NCBI GenBank assembly: GCA_902803255.1
Contig: CADCPG010000024.1
Location: forward strand, 1-6,624
Source: an uncultured Ruminococcus sp.
GTDB taxonomy: Bacteria > Bacillota > Clostridia > Oscillospirales > CAG-272
Length of the DNA stretch: 6,624 nucleotides
Direction of reading: 5' to 3'
In this document: in pieces, positions 1 to 5,396 of the stretch
Layout: each line of letters begins with the position of its first letter
Position numbering within the stretch: position 1 is the first letter of the stretch
The notes under the pieces: model-generated
What the model was told of the DNA's origin: nothing
What the model saw: the letters and a program-made list of their open reading frames with translations, nothing else
The model's database searches: none
Position numbers and translations under genes: made by a program

Positions 1-96
1 CTCGACGGGCTCGTGCGGGAGCCCGCCGTCCGCGGCGGGCTTTCCGGAGCCGCCGTCATATGAGCTTTTCATATCCCGCGTATCCACCGCTGTCAT
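1..96 (-). CDS. N-terminal fragment of an unidentified protein (runs off left edge)
   Basis: The minus strand is open from an ATG at 96 to the window edge, 32 codons with mostly G/C third positions, as in the other genes here. The visible peptide begins MTAVDTRDMKSSYDGG and continues Gly/Pro/Ala-rich and polar. It has no signal peptide or membrane segment and is probably disordered. Support for a real gene is a purine-rich GGGAGGAG directly upstream and a near-consensus sigma-A promoter at 185-213 pointing into it, giving a leader of about 80 bases. An in-frame TGA lies seven codons upstream of the ATG, so the start cannot be far away. The ATG is only two bases from GGAGG; the GTG at 87 (spacing 11) or the ATG at 72 are alternative starts. 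Function cannot be assigned from 32 residues. A GC-rich inverted repeat at 20-41 lies inside the frame and could instead be a plus-strand terminator, which is the main rival reading. Confidence 0.55.
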   Translation of the reverse strand, partial: MTAVDTRDMKSSYDGGSGKPAADGGLPHEPVE

Positions 97-104
97 CTCC
101 TCCC
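97..104 (-). promoter_or_regulatory. Shine-Dalgarno of the left-edge minus-strand gene
   Basis: GGGAGGAG on the minus strand matches the anti-Shine-Dalgarno core well. It sits unusually close to the ATG at 96 (two bases after GGAGG) and eleven bases from the GTG at 87. It therefore supports translation here but leaves the exact start open. Confidence 0.5.
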
Positions 105-184
105 TTCCTGTCAGTCATTACTGCAACGCGGCCGCTCCGCGGGACATTCCGTCACACTGAGCCGGCGCGGACCTGTAACATATA

Positions 185-213
185 ATTATAATATACTTTT
201 AACCCTTAGTCAA
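185..213 (-). promoter_or_regulatory. Sigma-A type promoter for the minus-strand left-edge gene
   Basis: Read on the minus strand, a -35 box TTGACT (213-208, five of six consensus bases) is followed after exactly 17 bases by a perfect -10 box TATAAT (190-185). Transcription would start near position 178 and run leftward into the gene at 96-1. The surrounding sequence is much more AT-rich than the coding DNA, as expected for a promoter. Confidence 0.8.
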
Positions 214-224
214 TCCCCGCACGG

Positions 225-242
225 AAAAAACACATGTTTTTT
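225..242. repeat. Perfect 8-bp A/T inverted repeat between divergent promoters
   Basis: AAAAAACA (225-232) and TGTTTTTT (235-242) are exact reverse complements separated by two bases, so the whole element is nearly a palindrome centred on ACATGT. It starts 12 bases upstream of the leftward -35 box. It could be a protein-binding site or simply an A-tract/T-tract UP-like element. No specific regulator can be named. Confidence 0.4.
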
Positions 243-277
243 GTTTTCGGATAATCCCGGAAGTCATGACGGCTCCA

Positions 278-308
278 CTGCCGCGCCCGGCAGACGGCAT
301 ATTTTTTT
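278..308 (+). other. Hairpin plus T-run, possible weak terminator
   Basis: CTGCCG (278-283) pairs with CGGCAG (288-293) around a four-base loop, and T7 follows at 302-308. An alternative, mutually exclusive pairing uses TGCCG (279-283) with CGGCA (295-299) and would sit closer to the T-run. No promoter that would feed a plus-strand transcript into this site is evident, so its role is unclear. Confidence 0.3.
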
Positions 309-337
309 CGCAGCGGGACGTTTTTTTGATTTTGGGG

Positions 338-366
338 TTGTTTTTATTAAATAATTCGGATATAAT
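338..366 (+). promoter_or_regulatory. Candidate promoter of the ireB-ribF-peptidase operon
   Basis: TTGTTT (338-343, only the TTG matching the -35 consensus) lies 17 bases before a perfect -10 box TATAAT (361-366). A second TATAAT overlaps it at 366-371 but has no -35 at a good distance. Transcription would start around 373, giving a leader of about 70 bases before the ATG at 443. The -35 is weak, so an activator or the upstream A/T tracts may contribute. Confidence 0.6.
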
Positions 367-386
367 ATAATAGACGAAAAAGTAGT

Positions 387-413
387 CCCCCTGCTTTGGA
401 TCGTACGGGGGGG
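387..413 (+). other. C-run/G-run pairing potential in the ireB leader
   Basis: A run of five C (387-391) and a run of seven G (407-413) in the predicted leader could form a five-base G:C stem with a loop of about 15 bases. It ends 17 bases before the ribosome binding site, so it would not mask it directly. No riboswitch family was recognised. Confidence 0.3.
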
Positions 414-442
414 CGGATACAGGAAAAATCGGAGACTGAGTC

Positions 443-742
443 ATGAAAAAAGACATTCCTCAGAAAAAGAACGAAAATCACGAGTCCTCCGGCGGCACCA
501 GGACGTTCCCGATCACTTCGGAACGCTATGCCTCGATCCGGAACATGCTCCAGACGGTCTATTCCGCCCTGGAGGAAAAAGGCTACGACCCCGTCAGCCA
601 GATCGTCGGCTATATCCTGTCGGAAGATCCGGCATATATCACAAGTTTTATGAACGCACGCGGCCTGATCACGAAGTACGACCGCGATGAACTGCTCGAA
701 GCGCTGGTACACTTCTACTTCTGGGCCAACCGTGAAAGCTGA
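443..742 (+). CDS. ireB: IreB family regulatory phosphoprotein (formerly UPF0297)
   Basis: This is a 99-residue member of the small Firmicutes family typified by Enterococcus IreB and Bacillus YrzL. Residues 35-93 carry the family signature almost throughout: VYSALEEKGYDPVSQIVGY, then ILSEDPAYIT, then NARGLI and RDELLEALVHFY. In Enterococcus, IreB is a substrate of the Ser/Thr kinase IreK and phosphatase IreP and tunes cell-envelope stress and cephalosporin resistance; this role is family knowledge. The N-terminal tail (about residues 1-20) is polar and, as I recall the family (usually near 85-90 residues), somewhat longer than usual. Thr19, Thr21 and Thr25 are candidate phosphosites by analogy. 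The start is fixed by GGAG at 431-434, eight bases before the ATG. Its end overlaps ribF by 11 bases. The usual partner ruvX does not follow. Confidence 0.93.
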   Translation: MKKDIPQKKNENHESSGGTRTFPITSERYASIRNMLQTVYSALEEKGYDPVSQIVGYILSEDPAYITSFMNARGLITKYDRDELLEALVHFYFWANRES

Positions 743-1682
743 AACGCTCGTCGCTCTGGGCAGTTTCGACGGCGTACACAGCGGTCACAGGGACCTGATA
801 GCAAGAACGGTATCCGAAGCGGAAAAGCGCGGCCTCATACCGGCCGCGGCTGTCTTCACGCTTCCTCCGGCGCGGTTCGGCACGCGTGACTTCGAGGGGA
901 TCCTCATGGAGCCGGCCGAAAAAAAGGAGATGCTTCGCTCGCTCGGGATCAGGGAGATCCTCCCGCTCGACTTCGCCGCAGTCCGCGACATAGAAGCGGA
1001 CGTTTTCGTGAAGGAATTCCTGATCGGAAAGCTCCGCGCCGCCGGAACAGTCTGCGGCGCCGACTTCACCTTCGGGAAGGACAGAGCCGGGAACGCGGAG
1101 TCGCTGAAGGGATACTTCGGTGACGCCGCGGTCGTCATCGACCGCACGAGGCACCGCTCCGGCGACGTCTCGTCGAGCAGGATAAGAAAGCTCCTGCTCT
1201 CGGGCGACGTCCTTGAGGCGTCGCGCCTGCTGCTCCGTCCGTACGCTCTCTCGGGACGCGTGATATCGGGCAGGGGCGACGGCAGCCGCTTCGGCTTTCC
1301 CACGCTCAACATCGCACCTCCGCGCAGGCTGGTCTGCCCGGCGAGGGGCGTATACATCACACTGACCGAGCTTGCCGGCGTGACGCAGCCTCTTCCGTCG
1401 GTGACCGACATAGGATACGCACCGACGCTCGACGACAGCGGAAAGCTGCGTATCGAGTCGCACATCATCGACTCGCTCTGCCCCCCGGACGCCGGAAGGC
1501 TCCCGCCTCCTGGAGAAGACTTCGACGGCGTCATACGCATCTCGTTCCTCGACCGTCTTCGCGACGAAATGAAATTCTCCTCGCCCGCAATGCTTGCGCG
1601 GCGGATATCGGCCGACTCCGGCATCGCTGCTGCATATTTCGGCCTCCGCGGCACGCCTCACGCGCCGGGAGCGGCAGAATGA
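732..1682 (+). CDS. ribF: Bifunctional FAD synthetase / riboflavin kinase
   Basis: The cytoplasmic enzyme phosphorylates riboflavin to FMN and adenylylates FMN to FAD. Numbering from the GTG at 732 (316 residues), the N-terminal nucleotidyltransferase half shows LGSFDGVHSGH with the HxGH motif at 16-19, CGADFTFGKDRAGN at 108-121 and SSSRIR at 147-152. The C-terminal flavokinase half (about 170-303) shows SRFGFPTLNI at 185-194, DIGYAPT at 226-232 and the catalytic-type Glu242 in IESHIID. FLDRLRDEMKFSS (272-284) is the typical C-terminal end. I chose the GTG because family proteins begin shortly before the LGNFDGVH motif and the residues encoded before it (from the ATG at 687) do not resemble RibF. 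No clear Shine-Dalgarno precedes either start. Translation is therefore probably coupled to ireB, which it overlaps by 11 bases. The stop overlaps the next start as ATGA. Confidence 0.95.
   Translation: MKAETLVALGSFDGVHSGHRDLIARTVSEAEKRGLIPAAAVFTLPPARFGTRDFEGILMEPAEKKEMLRSLGIREILPLDFAAVRDIEADVFVKEFLIGKLRAAGTVCGADFTFGKDRAGNAESLKGYFGDAAVVIDRTRHRSGDVSSSRIRKLLLSGDVLEASRLLLRPYALSGRVISGRGDGSRFGFPTLNIAPPRRLVCPARGVYITLTELAGVTQPLPSVTDIGYAPTLDDSGKLRIESHIIDSLCPPDAGRLPPPGEDFDGVIRISFLDRLRDEMKFSSPAMLARRISADSGIAAAYFGLRGTPHAPGAAE
1667..1671 (+). promoter_or_regulatory. Shine-Dalgarno deciding the S11 peptidase start
   Basis: GGGAG inside the last codons of ribF lies seven bases before the ATG at 1679. This favours that start over the in-frame ATG at 1688. 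Confidence 0.6.
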
Positions 1683-3181
1683 ATCACATGAAAGACAGAA
1701 ATCAAGACCGGCGGGGGAATATCCTCCGCCGCATATCCGGGGCGGTCCGCGGCAGAGCCGCCGCGCTGTCGGCGGCGGCTCTCTTCTTTGCCCTTGTCCT
1801 GCTTCAGATGCCGGCGTCAGCCGCGGCGCCGTCGCTCGACAAGCTTCCCCTTTCCAAGGCGGAAGCCGTATATATCTACAACACCGACAACGACAGGGTG
1901 CTGACCCAGAAAAACGCCGAGAAGCGGATCTATCCCGCCTCGACCGTCAAGATCATGACCGGACTCATCTGCTGCGAGTTCTTCTCGGGCAGGCTCGACG
2001 AGAGGATCACGGTCACAGACAAGATGCTGTCGGTCGTCGACGGCCGCCACATGGGCCTGAAGGCGGGTGACCGCCCGACCGTCAGAGACCTGCTCTATCT
2101 CGGATTCTGCGGCTGCTTCAACGACGCCATAGCCGTGATGGAGTTCACCCTCTCGGGCTCCGACGCCTCGTTCGTCGCGCTTATGAACGCCCGCGCCGCC
2201 GAGATCGGCATGACCGACACCTTCTACACCAACGCGACAGGCGTGCACAACGACAACATGTACACGACGGCGCGCGACACCGCTCTTCTTGCCGTCGAAG
2301 CCATGAAGTCCGGGCTCTACATGACGGTCACGTCGGCGGTGTCATACACCACCGAAGGCATATCCAAGCCCTTCTCTTTCGATAACTACAACAGGCTCAT
2401 CGCGTCAGGCGGCTACCGCAACAGCCTCTGCCGCGGAATGAACGCCGGAAACACGCCGAACGCCGGATACGCCGCCGTGACGGCGGCCGAAAAAAACGGG
2501 CTGACCGTCGTCAGCGTCGTGATGGGCGCTCAGACCGACGACTACAACAACAATTACTCGTACATACTCACGACGGGGCTGCTCGAGTGGGCGTTCGCCT
2601 CATTCGGGAACGTCGACGTATTCAGCACGTCGAGCGTCATATGCGAGGTCCCGGTCGACCTTGCCCTCGACACAAAGACTGTGATCGCCGTACCCGAGCG
2701 GAGCGTATCCTACTTCCTTCCCCTTTCGGTCAAGATCTCGCCGCGCGCCGAGAACGACGCCGGTCAGGGCGGAGTCCGGGGGGGCGAAACAGGAAACGCC
2801 GAGACGGAAGAATACGACATCACATACAGGTACAGACTCACCTGCGACAGCCTCGACGCCCCCGTCCCGGCCGGGACGCGCGTCGGATTCCTCACGGTAT
2901 ACTACCTCGGCGCACAGATCGACAGCGTTCCTCTCGTGACCAAGAGCCCCGTGTCTAAGAGCGAGCTGCTCTATGTCTTCGACAGGGTGAGGGAGTTCAC
3001 GAAGAGCGACTTCTTCATCGGCATGCTCATTACCGCCGCGGGAGCGACGGTCATATACATCGTCGCCTCCGCGGTGATACGCGGCAGCCGTCCCGGAAAC
3101 GGGAAAAAGAGACCGCGGAGGAACCCATCAAGAAAGAACGGGGGCGACCGTCTGGGCGGCGGCACGCCCGGCAGGCGCTGA
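1679..3181 (+). CDS. S11 family D-alanyl-D-alanine carboxypeptidase-like protein with altered active-site motifs
   Basis: A 500-residue extracytoplasmic protein of the DacF/PBP5 type, whose active members trim the terminal D-Ala from peptidoglycan stem peptides. A basic N-terminus, hydrophobic stretch 28-43 and ASA-A near 46-49 form a signal peptide. The peptidase domain spans about 52-300, with YPASTVKIMTG holding the nucleophile Ser88 and Lys91 (SxxK). The second motif reads CFN (146-148) where the family has SxN. The third reads NAG (255-257, in GMNAGNTPNAGY) where the family has KTG. SxxK is thus intact while the other two motifs are changed, so activity is doubtful. The C-terminal part (about 310-435) resembles the beta-rich PBP5 C-terminal domain and carries a Gly-rich insert at 362-373. 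A membrane span at 445-467 and a basic tail follow, a longer anchor than the usual amphipathic helix. It overlaps ribF by four bases (ATGA). Confidence 0.9.
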   Translation: MNHMKDRNQDRRGNILRRISGAVRGRAAALSAAALFFALVLLQMPASAAAPSLDKLPLSKAEAVYIYNTDNDRVLTQKNAEKRIYPASTVKIMTGLICCEFFSGRLDERITVTDKMLSVVDGRHMGLKAGDRPTVRDLLYLGFCGCFNDAIAVMEFTLSGSDASFVALMNARAAEIGMTDTFYTNATGVHNDNMYTTARDTALLAVEAMKSGLYMTVTSAVSYTTEGISKPFSFDNYNRLIASGGYRNSLCRGMNAGNTPNAGYAAVTAAEKNGLTVVSVVMGAQTDDYNNNYSYILTTGLLEWAFASFGNVDVFSTSSVICEVPVDLALDTKTVIAVPERSVSYFLPLSVKISPRAENDAGQGGVRGGETGNAETEEYDITYRYRLTCDSLDAPVPAGTRVGFLTVYYLGAQIDSVPLVTKSPVSKSELLYVFDRVREFTKSDFFIGMLITAAGATVIYIVASAVIRGSRPGNGKKRPRRNPSRKNGGDRLGGGTPGRR

Positions 3182-3211
3182 TCCGCCCTTACGATGTGGG
3201 AATGACATGTA

Positions 3212-3263
3212 TTTTTCCGCCCGGGAGGCCCTCCCGCGCCATCTGAGGGGCGGGCAGGAAAAA
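3212..3263. other. Intergenic stem-loop without U-tract, after the peptidase gene
   Basis: TTTTTCCGCCC (3212-3222) can pair with the stretch 3252-3263 with a single bulged A at 3256. Alternatively, a compact perfect hairpin CGGGAG/CTCCCG forms at 3222-3236. The two pairings share base 3222, so they compete slightly at the junction. Neither has a downstream T-run on either strand, so it is not a classical intrinsic terminator. It may still mark the 3' end of the operon or protect it. Confidence 0.4.
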
Positions 3264-3268
3264 AAACA

Positions 3269-3297
3269 TTGACAAAAAGGCCTTATATCAGTATAAT
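3269..3297 (+). promoter_or_regulatory. Perfect-consensus sigma-A promoter of the acyl carrier protein gene
   Basis: TTGACA (3269-3274), a 17-base spacer and TATAAT (3292-3297) match the housekeeping promoter consensus at all twelve positions. Transcription should start near 3304, giving a leader of about 56 bases. An AGTA-N4-TACT inverted repeat (3290-3301) covers the -10 box and could be a small operator, though it may be chance. It does not clearly match the FapR consensus as I know it. Confidence 0.88.
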
Positions 3298-3359
3298 TAC
3301 TATGTTTATAACTTATCATTCCGCAGACGGAAACTAATGAAAGGACAATAAGGAAGAAC

Positions 3360-3587
3360 ATGTTCGAACAATTCAAGGAAATGCTTGTCGACGAACTGCA
3401 GGTCGACCCCGAGAAAGTGACTATGGAAGCAGAGCTGTCAAACGATCTCGGCATAAACTCGATAGAACTTGCGGAACTCGTCATGCACTGCGAGGAGACA
3501 TTTGATATCGATATACAGGACGATGACATCCGCAACTTCGTCACCGTCGGCGATGTCGTCAATTATCTCGAGGGGCTGAAGAAATAA
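3360..3587 (+). CDS. acpP: Acyl carrier protein
   Basis: A 75-residue acidic four-helix carrier protein that holds growing acyl chains on a 4'-phosphopantetheine arm during type II fatty-acid synthesis. The length and pattern are standard: LSNDLGINSIELAELVMHCE in the helix II region, then FDIDIQDDDI and TVGDVVNYL. The attachment site is Ser34. The usual Asp-Ser-Leu is Asn-Ser-Ile (33-35) here, a variant I believe occurs in clostridial ACPs. AGGA (3351-3354) lies five bases before the ATG. The gene stands alone between its own consensus promoter and a strong terminator, with no other fatty-acid genes in view. A specialised carrier role cannot be excluded, but the strong promoter and ordinary sequence favour the general fatty-acid ACP. 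Confidence 0.93.
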   Translation: MFEQFKEMLVDELQVDPEKVTMEAELSNDLGINSIELAELVMHCEETFDIDIQDDDIRNFVTVGDVVNYLEGLKK

Positions 3588-3623
3588 GGTCCCGCAGCCG
3601 ACTGACACCGTCACAAACAAACC

Positions 3624-3653
3624 CGGCTGTCGCTTAGGCGGCAGCCGTTTTTT
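3624..3653 (+). terminator. Intrinsic terminator of the acyl carrier protein gene
   Basis: CGGCTGTCGC (3624-3633) pairs with GCGGCAGCCG (3638-3647) as a ten-base stem with one G:T wobble and a TTAG loop, followed directly by T6 (3648-3653). It lies 36 bases after the acpP stop. The T-run ends five bases before the ATG of the next gene, so any transcript of that gene arriving from upstream must pass through this terminator. Confidence 0.92.
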
Positions 3654-3658
3654 AAAAA

Positions 3659-4453
3659 ATGGACACACCACAGCAGCAAAAAAACGGCACGCCGCTCTTC
3701 TTCGGCGGCATTGTTTCGGTCTCCGCCCTGATAAAAGCGGAAGATGCCGGGACCGCCAGAAGAAGGATACTGCGGGTACTCATCGAAGAGAGCCGCTTCA
3801 CTTCGGAGCGCCGCCGGGTCGCCTTCCTGCGTGCGGCATCCGAAAGACTCGGCTTCCGGGTCGAGAGGATAACGGCGGGCGAGGCGGAGGCGATCTCCGA
3901 CGGCCCGACCCACGGCGGCATTTTCGCCGAGGTCACGCCGGCCGTGTATCCCGGATCACGGGCCGTGGTTCCCGGAAAAGGCGGCTTTTACGCCGTGCTC
4001 GACGGAGCCGAGGACCCCTATTCGCTCGGCCACATCATGCGCGCGCTTTACCTTTTCGGCGCATCCGGCCTCATCACCGGGAGGATGCCCGACGGCGCCG
4101 ACGCCACGGTCTGCCGCGCGTCGGCCGGCATGTCCGAGCTCCTGCCGGTCTTTCTGTGCGACACCGAGGAGGCGGTGCGCCGGCTGAAGAGCGGCGGATT
4201 TCGGATCGCGGCTGCGGAGATCAGAGACTCCGAAGACGCCTCATCGGCCGATCTCTCGCTCCCGCTGGCGCTCATATGCGGCGGCGAAAAGCGGGGGATA
4301 TCGTCGAAGCTGCTCTCGCTGTGCGACTTAAACGTGAGGATACCCTATTTCCGGGATTACATAGGCTCGCTTCCCTCCGAGACCGCGGTGTCGGTCCTGG
4401 CATACGAGATCATGAAGCAAAACTCCCCCGGCCCGGGAGCGAACTCACATTAG
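3659..4453 (+). CDS. TrmH/SpoU-family RNA 2'-O-ribose methyltransferase
   Basis: A 264-residue SPOUT enzyme that would transfer a methyl group from S-adenosylmethionine to a ribose 2'-OH in rRNA or tRNA; the target cannot be read from the sequence. The N-terminal substrate-binding part (about 13-95) ends in the typical THGGIFAEV (84-92). The knotted catalytic domain (about 108-254) shows motif 1 VLDGAEDPYSLGHIMRAL with the conserved Arg128 but Ser122 where Asn is usual. SAGMSELLPV follows at 155-164, and motif 2 is LICGGEKRGIS at 205-215 with Glu210. Motif 3 is IGSLPSETAVSVLAYE (235-250), where classical enzymes have SLN. These departures probably mark a clostridial subfamily rather than decay. 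The ATG is the only good start for a whole N-terminal domain, yet it has no Shine-Dalgarno and follows the acpP terminator by five bases. The DUF624-like gene follows after 18 bases. Confidence 0.85.
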   Translation: MDTPQQQKNGTPLFFGGIVSVSALIKAEDAGTARRRILRVLIEESRFTSERRRVAFLRAASERLGFRVERITAGEAEAISDGPTHGGIFAEVTPAVYPGSRAVVPGKGGFYAVLDGAEDPYSLGHIMRALYLFGASGLITGRMPDGADATVCRASAGMSELLPVFLCDTEEAVRRLKSGGFRIAAAEIRDSEDASSADLSLPLALICGGEKRGISSKLLSLCDLNVRIPYFRDYIGSLPSETAVSVLAYEIMKQNSPGPGANSH

Positions 4454-4471
4454 ATCGGATCGGAATCTGCG

Positions 4472-5383
4472 ATGAAAAAATTCAAACTCTTCGATATGAA
4501 CCGGAACGGACCCGGCGTCTCAAAGGACGAAAAGCCGCTCAAGCCGAATCTCTGGAACCTCCCCCGCTTCTGGTTCCGTCACTTCACAAAGACGCTGAAC
4601 CTGAACTTCGTCATGCTCCCGATCTGGCTCGTTCCGCTGGCTGTCGTCTATCTCTATATCACCGCTCCGTCGATGCCCTCTCAGATGAGCACCGCTTATA
4701 CCAGCATATACGGCGCGTATCTGCTCCGGGGCGGCTCGCCCGCGTGGTCGTCGCTGCTCGGCGTATACGGCGCGCAGCTCAACCTCCAGACCTACGGGAC
4801 CGCGAGGATATGGATAACGGTCGGCCTCGGGATACTGCTCGCGGTCATCTGGGGCTGGATAAACGTCGGAGCCACATACTGCGCAAAGGGCATGTTCACC
4901 GGCGACCCGGTGTTCATCTGGAGCGACTTCAAATACTCGATAAAGCGCAATCTCTGGCAGGGACTGGCGCTCGGGCTCATCGATTTCGTCCTGCTCGGAG
5001 TTATCGGATACGACATCTACTTCTTCTCTAGGCGCGGCGGCGGGATATACGATTTCTTCTTCTTCGCGATCTGCGCGGTGGCGATAATTTACATGTTTAT
5101 GCGGTACTACATCTACCTCATGCTCGTGACATTCGACATCAAGATTCGCAAGATACTGAAAAACGCCCTGATCTTCTCGATACTGGGCATAGGGCGGAAT
5201 CTCATGACCGCTCTCGCGATCGTGCTGCTGATAGGCCTCAACGTGCTTCTCGTGATAGCCTTCTGGCCGATCAACTTCTTCGTGCCGCTCATACTTCCGA
5301 TCATATACCTGCTGCCGACTGTATGCCTCTTCAAGGTATACGGCGCATATCCCGTTATCGAGAAGTATATGATAAAGAACTGA
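4472..5383 (+). CDS. DUF624 (YesL-like) multi-span membrane protein
   Basis: A 303-residue integral membrane protein with about six hydrophobic spans, near 43-63, 113-137, 163-180, 195-219, 243-264 and 266-287. The N-terminal 40 residues are polar and basic (cytoplasmic). The segment WGWINVGATYCAKGMFTGD (127-145) followed by FKYSIKRNLWQG (153-164) resembles the DUF624/YesL core, where a small-residue-rich span is followed by a charged loop and an Asn/Lys-rich helix. Members are often about 200-220 residues, so this one is longer. The extra length is mainly a loop between spans 1 and 2 (about 64-112), rich in Ser, Tyr and Gly and perhaps extracytoplasmic. Function of the family is unknown; some members sit near carbohydrate transporters, but no transporter is visible here. 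A weak GGA (4462-4464) precedes the ATG, and it is probably co-transcribed with the methyltransferase. Confidence 0.7.
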   Translation: MKKFKLFDMNRNGPGVSKDEKPLKPNLWNLPRFWFRHFTKTLNLNFVMLPIWLVPLAVVYLYITAPSMPSQMSTAYTSIYGAYLLRGGSPAWSSLLGVYGAQLNLQTYGTARIWITVGLGILLAVIWGWINVGATYCAKGMFTGDPVFIWSDFKYSIKRNLWQGLALGLIDFVLLGVIGYDIYFFSRRGGGIYDFFFFAICAVAIIYMFMRYYIYLMLVTFDIKIRKILKNALIFSILGIGRNLMTALAIVLLIGLNVLLVIAFWPINFFVPLILPIIYLLPTVCLFKVYGAYPVIEKYMIKN

Positions 5384-5396
5384 GTTCCGTGACCGT

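Larger units (their letters stand above)
97..442. other. Divergent intergenic region with two promoters
   Basis: No protein gene is supported in this 346-base stretch. Open frames crossing it are short and show none of the codon bias of the neighbours. It holds the leftward leader (97-178), the leftward promoter (185-213), the rightward promoter (338-366) and the ireB leader (about 373-442). Between the promoters lie two inverted repeats: A/T-rich AAAAAACA/TGTTTTTT at 225-242, and CTGCCG/CGGCAG at 278-293 with a T7 run at 302-308. A tandem-box operator for a known regulator was not recognised. Confidence 0.7.

Noticed and set aside
373..442. Possible riboswitch in the ireB leader
   Set aside because: The leader is only about 70 bases with a single weak C/G-run pairing and no recognised aptamer core; it is upstream of ireB rather than directly before ribF, and no FMN-element consensus is visible.
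199..456. Minus-strand frame of 85 codons across the divergent promoter region
   Set aside because: It crosses both AT-rich promoter stretches, has no ribosome binding site and lacks the codon bias of neighbours.
669..1661. Long minus-strand frames (about 289 and 330 codons) opposite ribF
   Set aside because: They mirror the GC-rich codon pattern of ribF, have Arg/Ser-rich composition with no family features, and ribF is unmistakable on the other strand.
3205..3246. Tiny plus-strand frame (MTCIFPPGRPSRAI) before the acpP promoter, considered as a leader peptide
   Set aside because: It lies upstream of the acpP promoter, so it is not in that leader, and its Shine-Dalgarno is poor.
3290..3301. 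FapR-type operator over the acpP promoter
   Set aside because: The AGTA-N4-TACT palindrome is short and does not clearly match the FapR consensus as I know it, so it is mentioned only as a possible small operator.
4156..5031. Plus-strand frame of 291 codons spanning the methyltransferase and membrane-protein genes
   Set aside because: Arg/His-rich translation with no recognisable domain, out of frame with two well-supported genes.
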